64,000 nucleotides of DNA from Odontocerum albicorne. Its lineage: Eukaryota; Arthropoda; Insecta; Trichoptera; Odontoceridae. The position numbers were made by a program, and so were the translations under genes. Below the pieces are notes generated by a model. The model did not search any database, had not been told where the DNA came from, and saw nothing but the letters and a program-made list of their open reading frames with translations. The stretch spans positions 36,237,491 through 36,301,490 of the forward strand of contig OX463848.1 of NCBI GenBank assembly GCA_949825065.1, in the 5' to 3' direction. This document shows positions 42,230-54,999 of this stretch, one piece after another (the first letter of the stretch is position 1; each line of letters starts with the position of its first letter).

Positions 42230-44100
42230 TTATACAGTTGTATTATGCTTTCGTCATTTCAGCGTCATGTGATTATCAAATAAGTATATCGTTTGGTTTG
42301 GTGTACTTAAGTTTATATTAACGCACCTAACAGTACTAATTGTTATGTACGTATTTTAGTAACAAAATGCAAAACTGACGAATGATAGAAAACCTTGTGT
42401 TTATGACATTGTATGCAGTACTATGATCAAATAAGGCTGTTATATTTCAACGGAAGATCAAGTAACTGTGATCAAATAAGGCTGTCAAAACTTGTCAGAG
42501 GATAAAACAAGGCTGTCAAATTTATTCTGATGATCAAATAAGTATGATTAAATAAGGCTTTCAAATTTCGTCGGAAAATCGAATAAGGTTATAAAATTTC
42601 ATCGAAAGCTGTTGTAAAATTATTACTGGTAGGAAAAAAATAATAATCATGTTTTAATTTTTCTGTAAAACAAAAATCGTTAATGGACTTTTAAAACTGC
42701 GTTTTATTTAAATCTTAAATAAATATTACTAAGGAAATCATATTTATTTCAGATTTAAAAACTTATTAATAAATTATTTTTATTCAAAATTTTAGGCGTG
42801 ACTACAAAAAAGTCCGTCTTTGTGGGGTTCGTGGGCATATCCTCACGTATGTGTTTGGATTACGTGGGGATAGATAATCCTTTGAATGATTTATGTAACC
42901 ATGTAACTTGTTTAATTTACTTTTTTCTGGTTGGTTGGAAGAGATTACCTCCTGGCAATAAGATTGCCAGATTGTATTTGCAATAGAAGTGTTAAATAAA
43001 TAAGATAATTTAAAAAAAGGGCTTAACAGATTAAGCAAAATTTTCATCGCGTTTATTTAAAAAACAAGCTTATTAATGAAGAGTTCCATAACGATTTGAT
43101 GTGGCAATAGTTGTGTGTTATTTTCATCGTGTTATATCATGTTTTCGACATTACAGCGCCATTTGATGATCTAATAAGTATGTCGTTTGGTTTGGTGTCG
43201 TGAAGTTTATATTAACGCACCTAACAGTACTTGTTATGTACTAATTTCAGTGACAAAATGCGAAACGGACGAATGATGAATGGGAATAAACTAATTAATA
43301 TTAACGCGAGCTTGTGTTTATCAAATCTTATGCAGTAGCATGATTAAAAAGGCTATCTAATTTCGTGGTAAGATTAAATAAGTTTGATCAAAAGATGCTG
43401 TCTGCTTGAACATTTTTTTCGAATGGATGATTGTTGGTTAACAAAGCCCAAACTCTATCGTCAACAATGTAACGCCAAATTATTATCTAAGGGGCATAAC
43501 CTTAATTATAAAAATATATGTAAAAAATACATAAAGACTTGTTGAATTTAGAAATGTGGGATTTCAGATGCATAAATCTACCGCGCCGACTTTTTTTGTC
43601 GAAGCAAGGAGGTGGAGGGACCTCAAATCGTTACGAAGAAGTGTGGAGGTAGTTGCTTGGACCTCGAATTGATGTAGGATTGTTAGGGCGGCCATATCTG
43701 TAGATCGAGAATTGGTATCTACAGTCATCAAAAAGACTTCGTCATAGCAAAGTTTATGTCTTGACCTCAATGCCGAGCAACGTGCCCCGGGCTGAAACTG
43801 CTATAGTTTGCGTATATTCTTCTCCAGAACTCTCGGCATTCCGCTGTCCGAAGAGCCTATGACAAAGGCAGGCCCGTAACCGCCCGCTTAATGAATTAAG
43901 ATGGAATTATGTTCAGAAATACATTTTAAGACTCCCGCAAAATGTGACAAAAGAATTAAAGAAAGCGATCCCTTTAATAATATTTTATTATATTTGGCTG
44001 CATGTAGATCGTCTTTGAAGATGGACAGGCACCAACGACAATTAAGGGAAAAAAAATATTATAAATAAATTTAATATTCACCACCAACTTTCAAATAATT
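42230..44100. other. Cassette spacer between receptor exons B and C
   Basis: 42420-42610 holds degenerate GATCAAATAAGGCTGTCAAA repeats, also at 46030-46300, 52010-52190 and 55400-55570. 42925-42980 is a SINE-tail motif. 43130-43400 is a second, diverged copy of the 42240-42500 sequence. 43780-43880 is a LINE-type 3' flank. No receptor exons 2-4 recognised. Confidence 0.5.
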
Positions 44101-44114
44101 TAAAAAATACTAAC

Positions 44115-44987
44115 AATATAATCAAATTCAGTATTCAGCATTTGTAAGATATTTAACAATTTATCATGCATTTTCATTATTAAACCAATTTTTACTTCAG
44201 AAGATAAATATTTAACTGTAAAGTTTGAATTAATAATATTTTCGTCTTCAACATTTTGATTCAAGTTCAATTTAAGAAAAAAAAATCGCCAAATGTGAGA
44301 AAAGGGAGATAACTCCGATTTATTAAAATGCGGATATTTCGAATAGAGGTATTCATTTATTATATTAACGTAAGAATAAATTATGTTTGTTGTGGTACAA
44401 AATCGTAACACTGAAAAATCGTTGGTCACCATATAATAAAACTGGAATAAACTCGAAATAATAAAAAAGACAGGTACTCGCAAATGTATTTTTAAATAAA
44501 TACCCCATATTTGTACGAATATTAAAAAAAAAACTATTGCAATATGCCAAAAGGTATTATATTTATTATTATACAAAAAGGGGTTTCTTTCTGTTATACG
44601 TTTATCAATGCCAGAGAAGTTTTTGAGAATTGTCACAAATTTATTTGAAAAAATATTGCAATTCAATAAACACATGATATTTAACATGGAAAAAGAAGAT
44701 ATCAATATGATAATAACTTTTTTTAAAAAGTGTTTAAAGTCGTCTTTAAAAATTAAAATAATTGTAGGATAAAACAAGAACAAATTGAGTATTGTAATAA
44801 TTGTACCGCATATTTTGTTAACAATATGAGTTTGTATTATTTCCTTTCCAAACACTCGATAACTTTTTAATAACAAAAATGAATGTACTAAACCTAAAGG
44901 TTCAAATTTTTTGACGAATATATCGACACAATGCGAATAATTTTCTTTAAACTTATCGTTTTTATTTGTTGATCTTAAAAACGACAT
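44115..44987 (-). CDS. Gustatory receptor first exon C
   Basis: 291 codons, intact, phase 0. Its donor is GTTAGT (44114-44109) where all other copies have GTAAGT. It is still a usable GT donor but weaker, so this isoform may be less used. Shares FVKKFEPLGLVHSFLLLKSY and LNTEFDYI with the rest and differs most in the first two helices (TILNLFLFYPTIILIFKDDF). Confidence 0.88.
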
Positions 44988-45164
44988 AATTTAGTTTCAA
45001 CAAACACGAGTTACGCAACAATGAAATCAAAGCAAAGAAACTTGAATCAATATAACCGAAACCACTTGTAGTTAGAGTTATTAATTAGAAAATACTTTCT
45101 GATTTAATTTGATGAATCGTCAAAAAAAATTAATCAGATACATTTTAAATAATTATGAAAATAA

Positions 45165-45335
45165 CGATCGCCTCCGTAGCCTTGTTAGTCAGGGGCATGT
45201 CTTTCAGTCAGGAGGTCGTGGGTTCGAAGTCTGGTATTTAGTAAGAGCCTCTTTTAAAGATTTCTGATTTGTTGGAGAGAATTGCCCCGTATGTTAGATA
45301 TGAACCCACCATGTTGCAGTAAAAGCGATGTGCAA
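45165..45335 (+). mobile_element. tRNA-like SINE upstream of receptor exon C
   Basis: The best preserved head of the family: CCGTAGCCTTGTTAGTCAGG (A-box side) and GGTCGTGGGTTCGAAGTC (B box). Not a functional tRNA: no intact anticodon arm or acceptor stem. Confidence 0.6.
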
Positions 45336-45599
45336 CACAATAAATGGATAACGTTTAATATGGCCATAAGAGCGTTTGCTTTCTTATTTTATAAAGGCAG
45401 CTCATAAAAAAGCCACAAAAATTTACTATTAGAAATAGTACGTTTGAAAATCATAATACAATATTATATCGTAATGCATATAACAAAAAGGAAAAATCTT
45501 TAATAAAAGTGTTTTTTTTTTAAATCAACGTGTAAACAGTCAAGTATTCGTATTACAAGACATTTTGATTCTTATTTTTTTATGGATTTAAATTATGGA

Positions 45600-45840
45600 G
45601 AGAAGCTCTCTTATTTTTTGGAAAATCTATTTTTTTGGTAGCAATCTAGTTTTTGGAAGCTTTATTGTTTTTGGAAGCTGTCTTGTTTTTGGAAGCTCTC
45701 TTGTTATTGGAAACTCTATTGGTTTTTAGAAGCTCTATTGTTTTTTAGAAGTTCTATTGTTTTTGGAAGCTCTCTTGTTTTTGGAATCTCTATTGTTTTT
45801 GGAAGCTCTGTTGTTTTTGGAAGCTCTATTGTTTTTAGTT
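45600..45840. repeat. 18-bp minisatellite in receptor cassette
   Basis: TTGTTTTTGGAAGCTCTA units, about 12 copies with single-base variants. Confidence 0.93.
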
Positions 45841-46701
45841 TTTTTTTCCTCCAGTTGTACGAGTATTATGCTTTCGTCATTTCAGCCTCATTTGATAAAC
45901 AACTAAGTATATCGTTTGGTTTGGTGTACTCAAGTTTACATTAACGCACCTAACCGTACTTGTTATGTACTAATTTCAGTGACAAAATGCAAAACGGACG
46001 AATGATAGAAAAACCTTGGGTTGATGAAATATGTATGCAGTACTATGATGAAATAAGACTGTTTAATTTGGTCGGAAAAGCAAATAAGTGTGATCAAATA
46101 AGGCAGTAAAATTTATTCGGATGAGCAAATATGGCTATCGAATTCCGTCGAAAGATCAAATAAGTCTGTTAAATTTCTTCGGATGATCAAATAAGCCTAT
46201 TCGATTCCGTTGAAAGATCAAATAAGATTGCTAAATTTCGTTGGAAGATCAAGTAAGGCTGTCAATTTTCGTCGCAAGATCTAACAGGGCTTTAAAATTT
46301 CATCGTAGGAAAAAAATAATAATTATGTTTTTATTTTTCTGTAAAACAAAAATACGTGAAATGACTTTTAAAACTGCTTTTTATTTTAAAAATATATATT
46401 ACTCACTTAGTAATACCCATATAATTTTTTAAGATTTCAAAAATCATTAATAAATCATTTTCATTCAAATTTTTAAGGGTGTCTATCGGACTTTGATAAC
46501 GAAGCATTTTAGGCTCAGTTCAGTTGGGGTAGGTATCAGTTTTTCTATTTCGATACGTATTACCTTACCCACATTCATACATATTCTCATACAACAACGA
46601 TAACTCTTATTTCTACCAATTTGTTCCTTCAAAATATCATTCGCATGGTCCTGCCATTTTTACTTGGTCTTCCTTTACCACGCCTTCTACTGATATTATT
46701 A

Positions 46702-47621
46702 CGAAGGTCATCCACAAAGTAAGGTTACAACATTTATGTAGGATCGACAAATGCTTGTTTTTAATTGAAATTCACAGGATACCTCACAAATATATTAAAC
46801 TATTTTTAACGTAATCGCCGTCGAGATCAAGATATTTCTGTAGTCGGGGCACCAGTTTTTGTATGCCAGTGTCATAGACCTCCCCCGCCAGCTCTTTCAG
46901 TCACTTCTTCACAGCTTCCTCGACCTCCTGATCGTTGAAAAATTGTTGGGGTGTAGTGACACACCCAAGTCTCATCCCCCGTCACGATAGAGTCCAGAAA
47001 AGCTTCTCCCTCCTGTGCAAAACGATCCAAAAATTCACGCGCGGCGGTCACGCGATTTTGACGGTGCTCCGGTGTGAGCATTCTGGGTACTCATCTCGCA
47101 CACAACTTCTTGTAACCAAGTTTTTCCGACACAATATTACCAAGGAGACTTCGATATATCAGAAAATTCTTCGTGAAGGTCGTCAAGTGTCACATGGTCA
47201 TTTCGCACTTGTTCTTCAATTTTTCGCACAAATTCGTCAAAAATCACTGCCTTGCCTCGTCGTGAGTATCAGTACGGTCTTCTCTGAACAACCTTACCCA
47301 CTTCGTGACATATTGTCGACTCATCACATCCCTACCATAAACTTTCACGAGCTTTCGATGGATATTTGCGACGGTATTGTTCTGCAAAGTCAAAAAACTG
47401 ATGACCACGTGGATCTCGCACGGACGAGAGTTGACGGGAGCGCACGACGACCTCTCCATCAAAAGAATTTACTGTGACTAAACAAAATGGCCGACAAACA
47501 CGTGGGACCAAACAAACTGACCGTTAAGATCCCCCCTACACACCAGGTGCACCAACTTTGAAACAAAAAATTTCCACCGGCCTCAGGAGCCCTTGTAACC
47601 TTAGTTTCTGGATGACCCTCG
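46702..47621 (-). mobile_element. Mariner, internally deleted (GGTCATCC ends), copy 1
   Basis: About 920 bp, ends CGAAGGTCATCC / GGATGACCCTCG. The minus strand keeps transposase pieces: FLTLQNNTVANIHRKLVKVY (HTH), MLTPEHRQNRV and ALDSIVTGDETW-like SIVTGDETWVCHYTP with the first catalytic Asp. The sequence then jumps to the extreme C-terminal part. The middle, with the second and third Asp, is missing, and there is a frameshift. Confidence 0.88.
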
Positions 47622-47714
47622 TTTATTCAGCGCATATCCTTCTACAGATTCTTCGGCATTCCGTTGGCATAAGAGCTTTGGTAATAACTGTGGTATAACT
47701 GTATCCAATGCTTT

Positions 47715-47890
47715 TTTTAAAAAAAAAAAAAGGTGCCGGAGCTCACTTCTTGTCAAGCTTTTTGTAAACCGTAAAAAGGTAGTGGAGCGCCGCTCCACTA
47801 CGCTCCACAGCAAAAAAAAAACATTATTGTCAAGCTTTTTGTACACCGTAAAAAAGGTGGTAGTGCACCGCTCCACTGCGCTCCACCGCA
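47715..47890. repeat. Palindrome-bearing repeat, two copies (reverse of 4425-4640)
   Basis: GGTGCCGGAGCTCACTTCTT, CAAGCTTTTTGTAAACCGT and GTGGAGCGCCGCTCCAC, then a second diverged copy. Confidence 0.6.
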
Positions 47891-48148
47891 TAAAAGCTCT
47901 GAGTGTATCCTAATATTGTCACCCTCCACATTGTCAGTGACCGTGAGATTATTCATGTCCTCCTCACGCCAAATGTGACGGACGAACTGAAGACACCGAT
48001 GCCTTCAATAATAATTGACTATATGTGATTGCATATAGATCGTCTTTCAATATGGACAGGCACCAACAATAACTGAGGAACATATTTTTAACATAAATAA
48101 ATTCAATATTCCCCAAATTTCCAATAATTATAATAAAACAGTACTTAC

Positions 48149-49015
48149 AATATAATCGAATTCAGTATTCAGCATTTGTAAGATATTTAGCAATGTATCA
48201 TGCATTTTCACTATTAAACCAATTTTTATTTCAGAAGATAAATAATGAACTGTAAAGTTTTGAGTAATAATATTTCCGGGACTAACATTTTGATTCAGGT
48301 TCAATTTAAGAATCGTTTTTCTCCAAATGTAGGAAAAGTGGGATAACTCCGAATTATCAAAATGCGGATATTTCGAATAAAGGTATTCATTTATAATATA
48401 AACGTAAGAATAAATTATGTTTGTTGTAGTACAAAATCTAAAAACTGAAAAATCGTTTGCCACCATGTAATAAAAATGGTAAAGTGTCGAACTTATTACG
48501 AAGACAGATGAAGGTGTTTTTAAATAAATACTCCATGTACATATACATATTACAAAAAATAATATTGCAATATGCCAAAAGTTATTATATTTATTATTTA
48601 ACAGAAGGGGGTTTCTTTCTGTTATACGTTTGTCAATTCGAGAGAAGTTTTTGAGAATTGTCACAAATTTATTTGAAAAAATATTGCAATTCAATAAACA
48701 CACTATATTTAATATGGAAAAAGAAGATATTACTATGATACTAATTTTTTTTAAAAGGTTTTTAAAGTCACCTTTAAAAATTAAAATAATTAAAGGATAA
48801 AACATGAACAAATTGAGTATTATAATAATTGTACCGCATATTTTGTTAACAATATGAGTTTGTATTATTTCCTTTCCAAACACTCGATAACTTTTTAATA
48901 ACAAAAATGAATGTACGAAACCTAAAGGTTCAAATTTTTTCACGAATATATCGACACAATGTGAATAACTTTCTTTACATTTATCGTTTTTATTTGTTGA
49001 TCTTAAAAACGACAT
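48149..49015 (-). CDS. Gustatory receptor first exon D
   Basis: 289 codons, intact, phase-0 donor GTAAGT. It looks mosaic: the helix 1-2 part (NLFMFYPLIILIFKGDFKNL) is closest to C, while helix 3-4 (CICTWSIYLKTPSSVFVISS, then TLYHFYYMVANDFSVFRFC) is closest to B. This suggests gene conversion among copies. Confidence 0.9.
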
Positions 49016-49479
49016 AATTTAGTTTCAACAAACAAGTTATTGCAACAATGAAATCAAAGAAAAGAAACTTGAATCAATATAACCGAAACCACTTGTACTC
49101 ATAATTATTAATTAGAAAATACTTGAGGGTTTAATTTGATGAATCGACAAAAAACTCACTAGATAAATTTTAAATAATTATCAAAATAACGATCGCCTCC
49201 GTAGCCTAATTAGTGAGGGGCATGTCTTTCATTAAGGCGGTCGCGGGTTCTAAGTCTTGTTTTTAGTATGAATCTCTTTTACATATTTCTGGTTTGTTGG
49301 AGAAGATTGCCACATATACATAACCCCACCAAGTTGCAGTGAAAGGGATATACAACACAGTAAATAGATGACGTAGAATGTGACCACGAGAGCATCTGGT
49401 TTTTTAAATTTATAAAGGCAAATTTTATGATAATATTATATCGTAATGCATATTACAAAAAGGAAAGATCTTTTGTTTA

Positions 49480-49735
49480 TAGAAGCCCTATTGTTTTTTA
49501 AAGTTCTCTTGTTTTTGGAAGACCTATTGTTTTCTAGAAAATCTATTGTTTTTGGAAGCTCTCTTGTTTTTGGAAGCTGTCATGTTTTTGGAAGCCGTCT
49601 TGTTTTTGGAAGCTCTCTCGTTTTTGGAAGCTGTCTTTTTATTGGAAGCTCTATTGTTTTTGGAAGCGCTATTGTTTTTGGAAGCTCTCTTGTTTTTGGA
49701 AGTTCTCTTCTTTTTGGAAGTTCTATCTAAGACCA
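49480..49735. repeat. 18-bp minisatellite in receptor cassette
   Basis: TTGTTTTTGGAAGCTCTC units, about 13 copies. Open frames on both strands here are artefacts. Confidence 0.93.
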
Positions 49736-49739
49736 CCGC

Positions 49740-50600
49740 ATTCAGGTAACGTCTTTTGGCGTGATGTGTAATGTTTGTGTTCATTTGATTAAAAATGAAA
49801 TTTTACATCTGAATATCGTGCCAGACCTCAATTGGTTTAAATGTGATCTCCAATCTGGGTCTGAAATCTCCAAGTTCTCTCAACCCACTTTCGAGTGCTG
49901 AACAATTCTAGCTGTCCTCAGTATCTGCGTGAAATATTTCATTTTCTTTGTGAGCATGAACTGTCCCTCCTATCTGGTGATGGTATACGAGTACCAACGC
50001 ATCACACATTATCTTTTACAATTCAATCGGCTCGACTTTTGTTCTATTTTCCTGGCCTAATCAGAAGCTCTTCTTCATGACCGACATTGTAGAATTAACT
50101 CACTAAGCAGTAATATTTAATTCAAAGTATTTTTCAGCCTCCTATAAATTCCCAGTCTAATCCATATTTTCTTCGAAATTAAACATTTATTTTTTTCCGT
50201 ACAAACGTGACCATTGATATCAATTATAATTATAAAAACAGCTGATTGATCGGAATAAATTGCTTTCAAGTTATAAACCCGTCAGATTTATTTGAATGTT
50301 AACCTTAAATTAATAAATTATAATGGATTTATACTTTAAGGCTACTTTTCTTAGTAAATATCTTTCGGTAACACTTTTCAATACATCAATATTACCAGCA
50401 CCGATATACATACTCGTACATACCATCATCTCGTTTTTCTGTTGAAGTAGGTAACAGTTTTTCTATTTCGATATATGTCCTTACACACATTCATACATAT
50501 TCTCATACAACTACGATTACTCTTACTTCTACCATTTTTTCCCTTCAAAATATAATTCTAAATGTAACGGAAGAACTGATGAAAGTGATCCCTTCAATAA
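49740..50600. other. Cassette spacer between receptor exons D and E
   Basis: 49745-49990 matches 35980-36235 (GTGTAATGTTTGTGTTCATT; AATATCGTGCCAGAC; CTCCAAGTTCTCTCAACCC). 50160-50340 matches the 39250-39420 stretch. 50430-50560 is the LINE-type flank. No receptor exons 2-4 seen. Confidence 0.5.
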
Positions 50601-50735
50601 TATTTGACTATATATGTTCAAGCATATAGATCGTATTTCAAGATTGACAAGCACCAACAACAATTGACGAAAATAATTTTAATTTGTTTAAATTCAATAT
50701 TCACCAAATTTCAAATAATTAAAAAAAATACTTAC

Positions 50736-51608
50736 AATATAATCAAATTCAGTATTCAGCATTTGTAAGATATTTAGCAATTTACCATGCATTTTCATTA
50801 CTAAACCAATTTTTATTTCAGAGGATAAATATTGAACTGCAAAGCTTGAAGTAATAATATTTCCGTCTCCAACATTTTCATTCAGGTTCAATTCAAGAAT
50901 CGTTTTTCGCCAAATGTAGGAAAAGGGAGATAATTCCGATTTATTAAAATGCGGATATTTCGAATAAAGATATTCATATATTATATTAACGTAAGAATAA
51001 ATTATGTTTATCGTAGTACAAAATCTAAAAACTGAAAAATCGTTTGCCACCATGTAATAAAACTGGTATAAAGTCAAAATAATATAAAAAATATGCACTC
51101 GTAAATGTATTTTTAAATAAATATACCATGTACATATACATATTAAAAATAATAATGTTGTTATATGCCAAAAAGAATTATATTTATTATTTAACAGAAA
51201 GGAGTTTTTTTCTGTTATACGTTTATCAATGCGAGAGAACCTTTTGAGAATTGTCACAAATTTATTAGAAAAAATATTGCAATTCAATAAACAAATTATG
51301 TTTAATATGGAAAAAGAAGATATTATTATAGTCATTATTTTTTTTAAAAAGTGTTTTAAGTCGTTGTTTAAAATTAAAATAAATAAAGGATAAAACATTA
51401 ACACATTGAGTATTATAAAAATAGTACCGCATATTTTGTTAACAATATGAGTTTGTATTATTTCCTTTCCAAACACTCGATAACTTTTTAATAACAAAAA
51501 TGAATGTACTAAACCTAAAGGTTCAAATTTTTTCACGAATATATCGACCCATTGCGAATGATTTTTTTTGCGTGTATCGTTTATATTTGTTGATTTTAAA
51601 AACGACAT
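50736..51608 (-). CDS. Gustatory receptor first exon E
   Basis: 291 codons, intact, phase-0 donor GTAAGT. Differs from F by only four residues (Y/S, F/L, D/S, D/E). N-terminus MSFLKSTNINDTRKKNHSQW differs from the A-D group. Part of a tandem duplication with F. Confidence 0.9.
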
Positions 51609-52474
51609 AATTTATTATAGTTTCAACAAACACGAGTTATCGCAATAAAGAAATCAAAGAAAAGAAACTTGAATCAATATAACCGAAGCCACTTGTACTT
51701 GTAGTTATTAATTAGAAAATACTTTCTGATTTAATTTGATGATTCGTCAATAAACAAATCAGATAATTTTTAAATAATTATCCAACTAACGAATACATCG
51801 AAGAGGGGCTTATATTTCAGTCGGGACAACGCAGGTTCAATTCTATTTTATTTAATGGTTTCAAGTCTGGTTTTAAGTAAAAGTCTCTTTTAAATATTGT
51901 TGTGTTAGCATTTCTTCAGTAATTCGTTTGATGTGCTCAAATCATCTCAAAGTGACTTGCTTAATCTTTTACATCAAGTATATCTAGAGAGAAGGATACG
52001 ATAGAGGATTTCAACGTTCGTCGGAAGATAAAATAAGTATCAATAAATAAGTCTATCAAATTTCGTCGGAAGATCCAAAAAGTATAAACAAAGAAAGAAG
52101 GCTGTCAAAATTCGTTGGAAGATCAATTCAGTATGATCAAATAAGATTTCATCGGTTGATCAAATAAGGCTTAAAATTTAATCGCAAATTGTTGCTAAGT
52201 CATAACTGGTAGAAAAACATAATTACCATGTTTTTATTTTTCTGAAAAACAAGAAAAAATTGTAGTATGATATAATTTTTAGAAAAAAAAACTCCTTTTT
52301 AAAAAATAACATTTTGGAAAACCACGTTAGATTAAAAACGCGTAAATTGAGGGACTGGTGTATGCAAATATGTTAAATATAAGACTTCAAAAATATAATT
52401 TGTTTGGTATTTTATAAATATTTTGCAGTCATAAAGACTTTCAATACGGTTATCTAATATACTCGTAATTCGTC

Positions 52475-52830
52475 GTCATTGCTGGGCCTCGTAGTCTAGG
52501 ATCTCTTTACCTCGTTTTCTTTTCTTTTTTTTAATTTTTCTTCTCTTTTTTTGTGAGTAATTTGTTGCACACCAACAAATTCATCGACAACACCGCTGTA
52601 CTTGAACCGATAACACACCTGAAGTGAGACGATGGAAGCAAACAGGCATGTGTTTTTTTCCTTTTTTTTTAAAGAATATATATGACCAAAGTCATAGGTA
52701 TCCTTATATCTCCGAATACTAAGCGGAAAAATTTCCTGTGTCATTCGAGGGAAGTAGTACAGCAAGGGGCTCGAACCGGTGACCCTTAACACGGAAGTTC
52801 AGTGTGTTAGAGCACGACCATGCACTTCAT
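52475..52830 (-). mobile_element. tRNA-derived SINE with LINE-type tail (cassette E)
   Basis: Same element as 27360-27760. B box GGTTCGAGCCCC near 52770; tail CATTGCTGGGCCTCGTAGTC at 52478. Duplicated with the cassette (see 55805-56165). Confidence 0.75.
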
Positions 52831-53122
52831 TAATATAATTAAGATTTAAACGTTATTCAATTATTCAGTTTTATTTTGACTGTCATAAATTTGCTGAGAA
52901 CTATACAAATATATATCCAGACTAGATCCACAGTTCTTCAAGCGTGATTGATGTCTCCTTCCCACGTGAATTTTTTACTTCATTTTTATTCAATACAATT
53001 AATTTAATCCAACTAATAGGATAGTATAAAGTATGAACTTAAAAAAAACACCAGACTAGAAACCTTTTTATGAAACTTAACACAACACCCCGTGTAAAAA
53101 ACAAGCACCTTATCGACTAGGC

Positions 53123-53430
53123 CACTGCTTCCAAATTGGGGGCCGCGGGATTCTTCGTGGGGGTCGCGAAAATATTCAGTACAAAGTACAAATATTCATA
53201 TGAGTATTAAATTGTTTCATGCGAGTATAGTTTTTATTTAAAAAAAAAGTTTTTAAGCAAGTTCCTATAATTTTGTGTTGAATATAAATATGTGTATTTT
53301 AATTGTAATAATTATTGCCAAATAAATCTTCAACTATAAAAAAAAAATGTTTTTTTTTGGGGGGGGGGGGGGGGGGATTGATTACTTCAGATTTAGGGGG
53401 CCGTTACATGAAAGTAATTGGGAAGCACTG
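53123..53430. mobile_element. hAT-type MITE, 308 bp, present only in cassette E
   Basis: Ends CACTGCTTCC / GGGAAGCACTG and an 8-bp target duplication GACTAGGC (53115-53122, 53431-53438). The empty site is visible in cassette F near 56451-56464. Contains a run of 17 G (about 53358). Confidence 0.9.
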
Positions 53431-53501
53431 GACTAGGCCACTGAGGCTTTATATTGTTTATCACTGTAATGCCTGTTTTGAAGTGTAAAATTTTGTTCAT
53501 A

Positions 53502-53849
53502 CGAGGGTCATCCAGAAAGTAAGGTTACAACATTTATGTAGGATCGAAAAATGTTTGTATTTAATTGAATTCACAAAAAACTTCACAAATATATTAAACT
53601 ATTTTTCAACGTAATCGCCGTCGAGACCGAGACATTTCTGTAGTCCGGGCACCAGCTTTTGTATGCCAGTGTCATAGACCTCCGCCGCCAGCTCTTTCAG
53701 CCACTTCTTCACAGATTTCTCGACCTCCTGATCGTTGAAAAATTGTTGGGATGTAGTGACACACACACGTCTCATTCTCCGTCACAATAGAGTTAAAAAA
53801 AAGCTTCTTTCTGTGCAAAACAATCCAAAAATTCACCCGCGGTGGTCAT
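53502..53849 (-). mobile_element. Mariner (GGTCATCC ends), truncated at duplication junction
   Basis: Starts CGAGGGTCATCCAGAAAGTA like the elements at 46702 and 56775 but breaks off at about 53849, where the 3' flank of cassette F begins. The break marks the tandem-duplication junction. Confidence 0.8.
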
Positions 53850-54126
53850 GTGGTAAAGGTAGAACTGCATCACTCAACGCATTCTGATCGTACAACCTCG
53901 ACCCTCCACATTGTCAGTGACCATGAGATTATTCATGCCCTCCTCACACAAAATGTAAAGGAAGAACTGAAGAAAGCGATTCCTTCAATAATATTTGACT
54001 ATATGTGTTCAAGCATATAGATCGTATTTCAAGATTGACAGGCACCAACAACAATTGACGAAAATAATTTTAATTTGAATAAATTCAATATTCACCAAAT
54101 TTCAAATAATTAAAAAAAATACTTAC

Positions 54127-54999
54127 AATATATTCAAATTCAGTATTCAGCATTTGTAAGATATTTAGCAATTTACCATGCATTTTCATTACTAAACCAA
54201 TTTTTATTTCAGAAGATAAATATTGAACTGCAAAGCTTGAAGTAATAATATTTCCGGAACCGACATTTTCATTCAGGTTCAATTCAAGAATAGTTTTTCG
54301 CCAAATGTAGGAAAAGGGAGATAATTCCGATTTATTAAAATGTGGATATTTCGAATAAAGATATTCATATATTATATTAACGTAAGAATAAATTATGTTT
54401 ATCGTAGTACAAAATCTAAAAACTGAAAAATCGTTTGCCACCATGTAATAAAACTGGTATAACGTCAAAATAATATACAAAATATGCACTCGTAAATGTA
54501 TTTTTAAATAAATACTCCATGTACATATACATATTAAAAATAATAATGTTGTTATATGCCAAAAAGAATTATATTTATTATTTAACAGAAAGGAGTTTTT
54601 TTCTGTTATACGTTTATCAATGCGAGAGAACCTTTTGAGAATTGTCACAAATTTATTAGAAAAAATATTGCAATTCAATAAACAAATTATGTTTAATATG
54701 GAAAAAGAAGATATTATTATAGTCATTATTTTTTTTAAAAAGTGTTTTAAGTCGTTGTTTAAAATTAAAATAAATAAAGGATAAAACATTAACACATTGA
54801 GTATTATAAAAATAGTACCGCATATTTTGTTAACAATATGAGTTTGTATTATTTCCTTTCCAAACACTCGATAGCTTTTTAATAACAAAAATGAATGTAC
54901 TAAACCTAAAGGTTCAAATTTTTTCACGAATATATCGACCCATTGCGAATGATTTTTTTTGCGTGTATCGTTTATATTTGTTGATTTTAAAAACGACAT
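54127..54999 (-). CDS. Gustatory receptor first exon F (most distal)
   Basis: 291 codons, intact, phase-0 donor GTAAGT at 54126. Would need a 20.4-kb intron to reach common exon 2, or splicing over exons E-A. Near twin of E. The conserved upstream block and SINE head follow on its 5' side. Confidence 0.9.
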
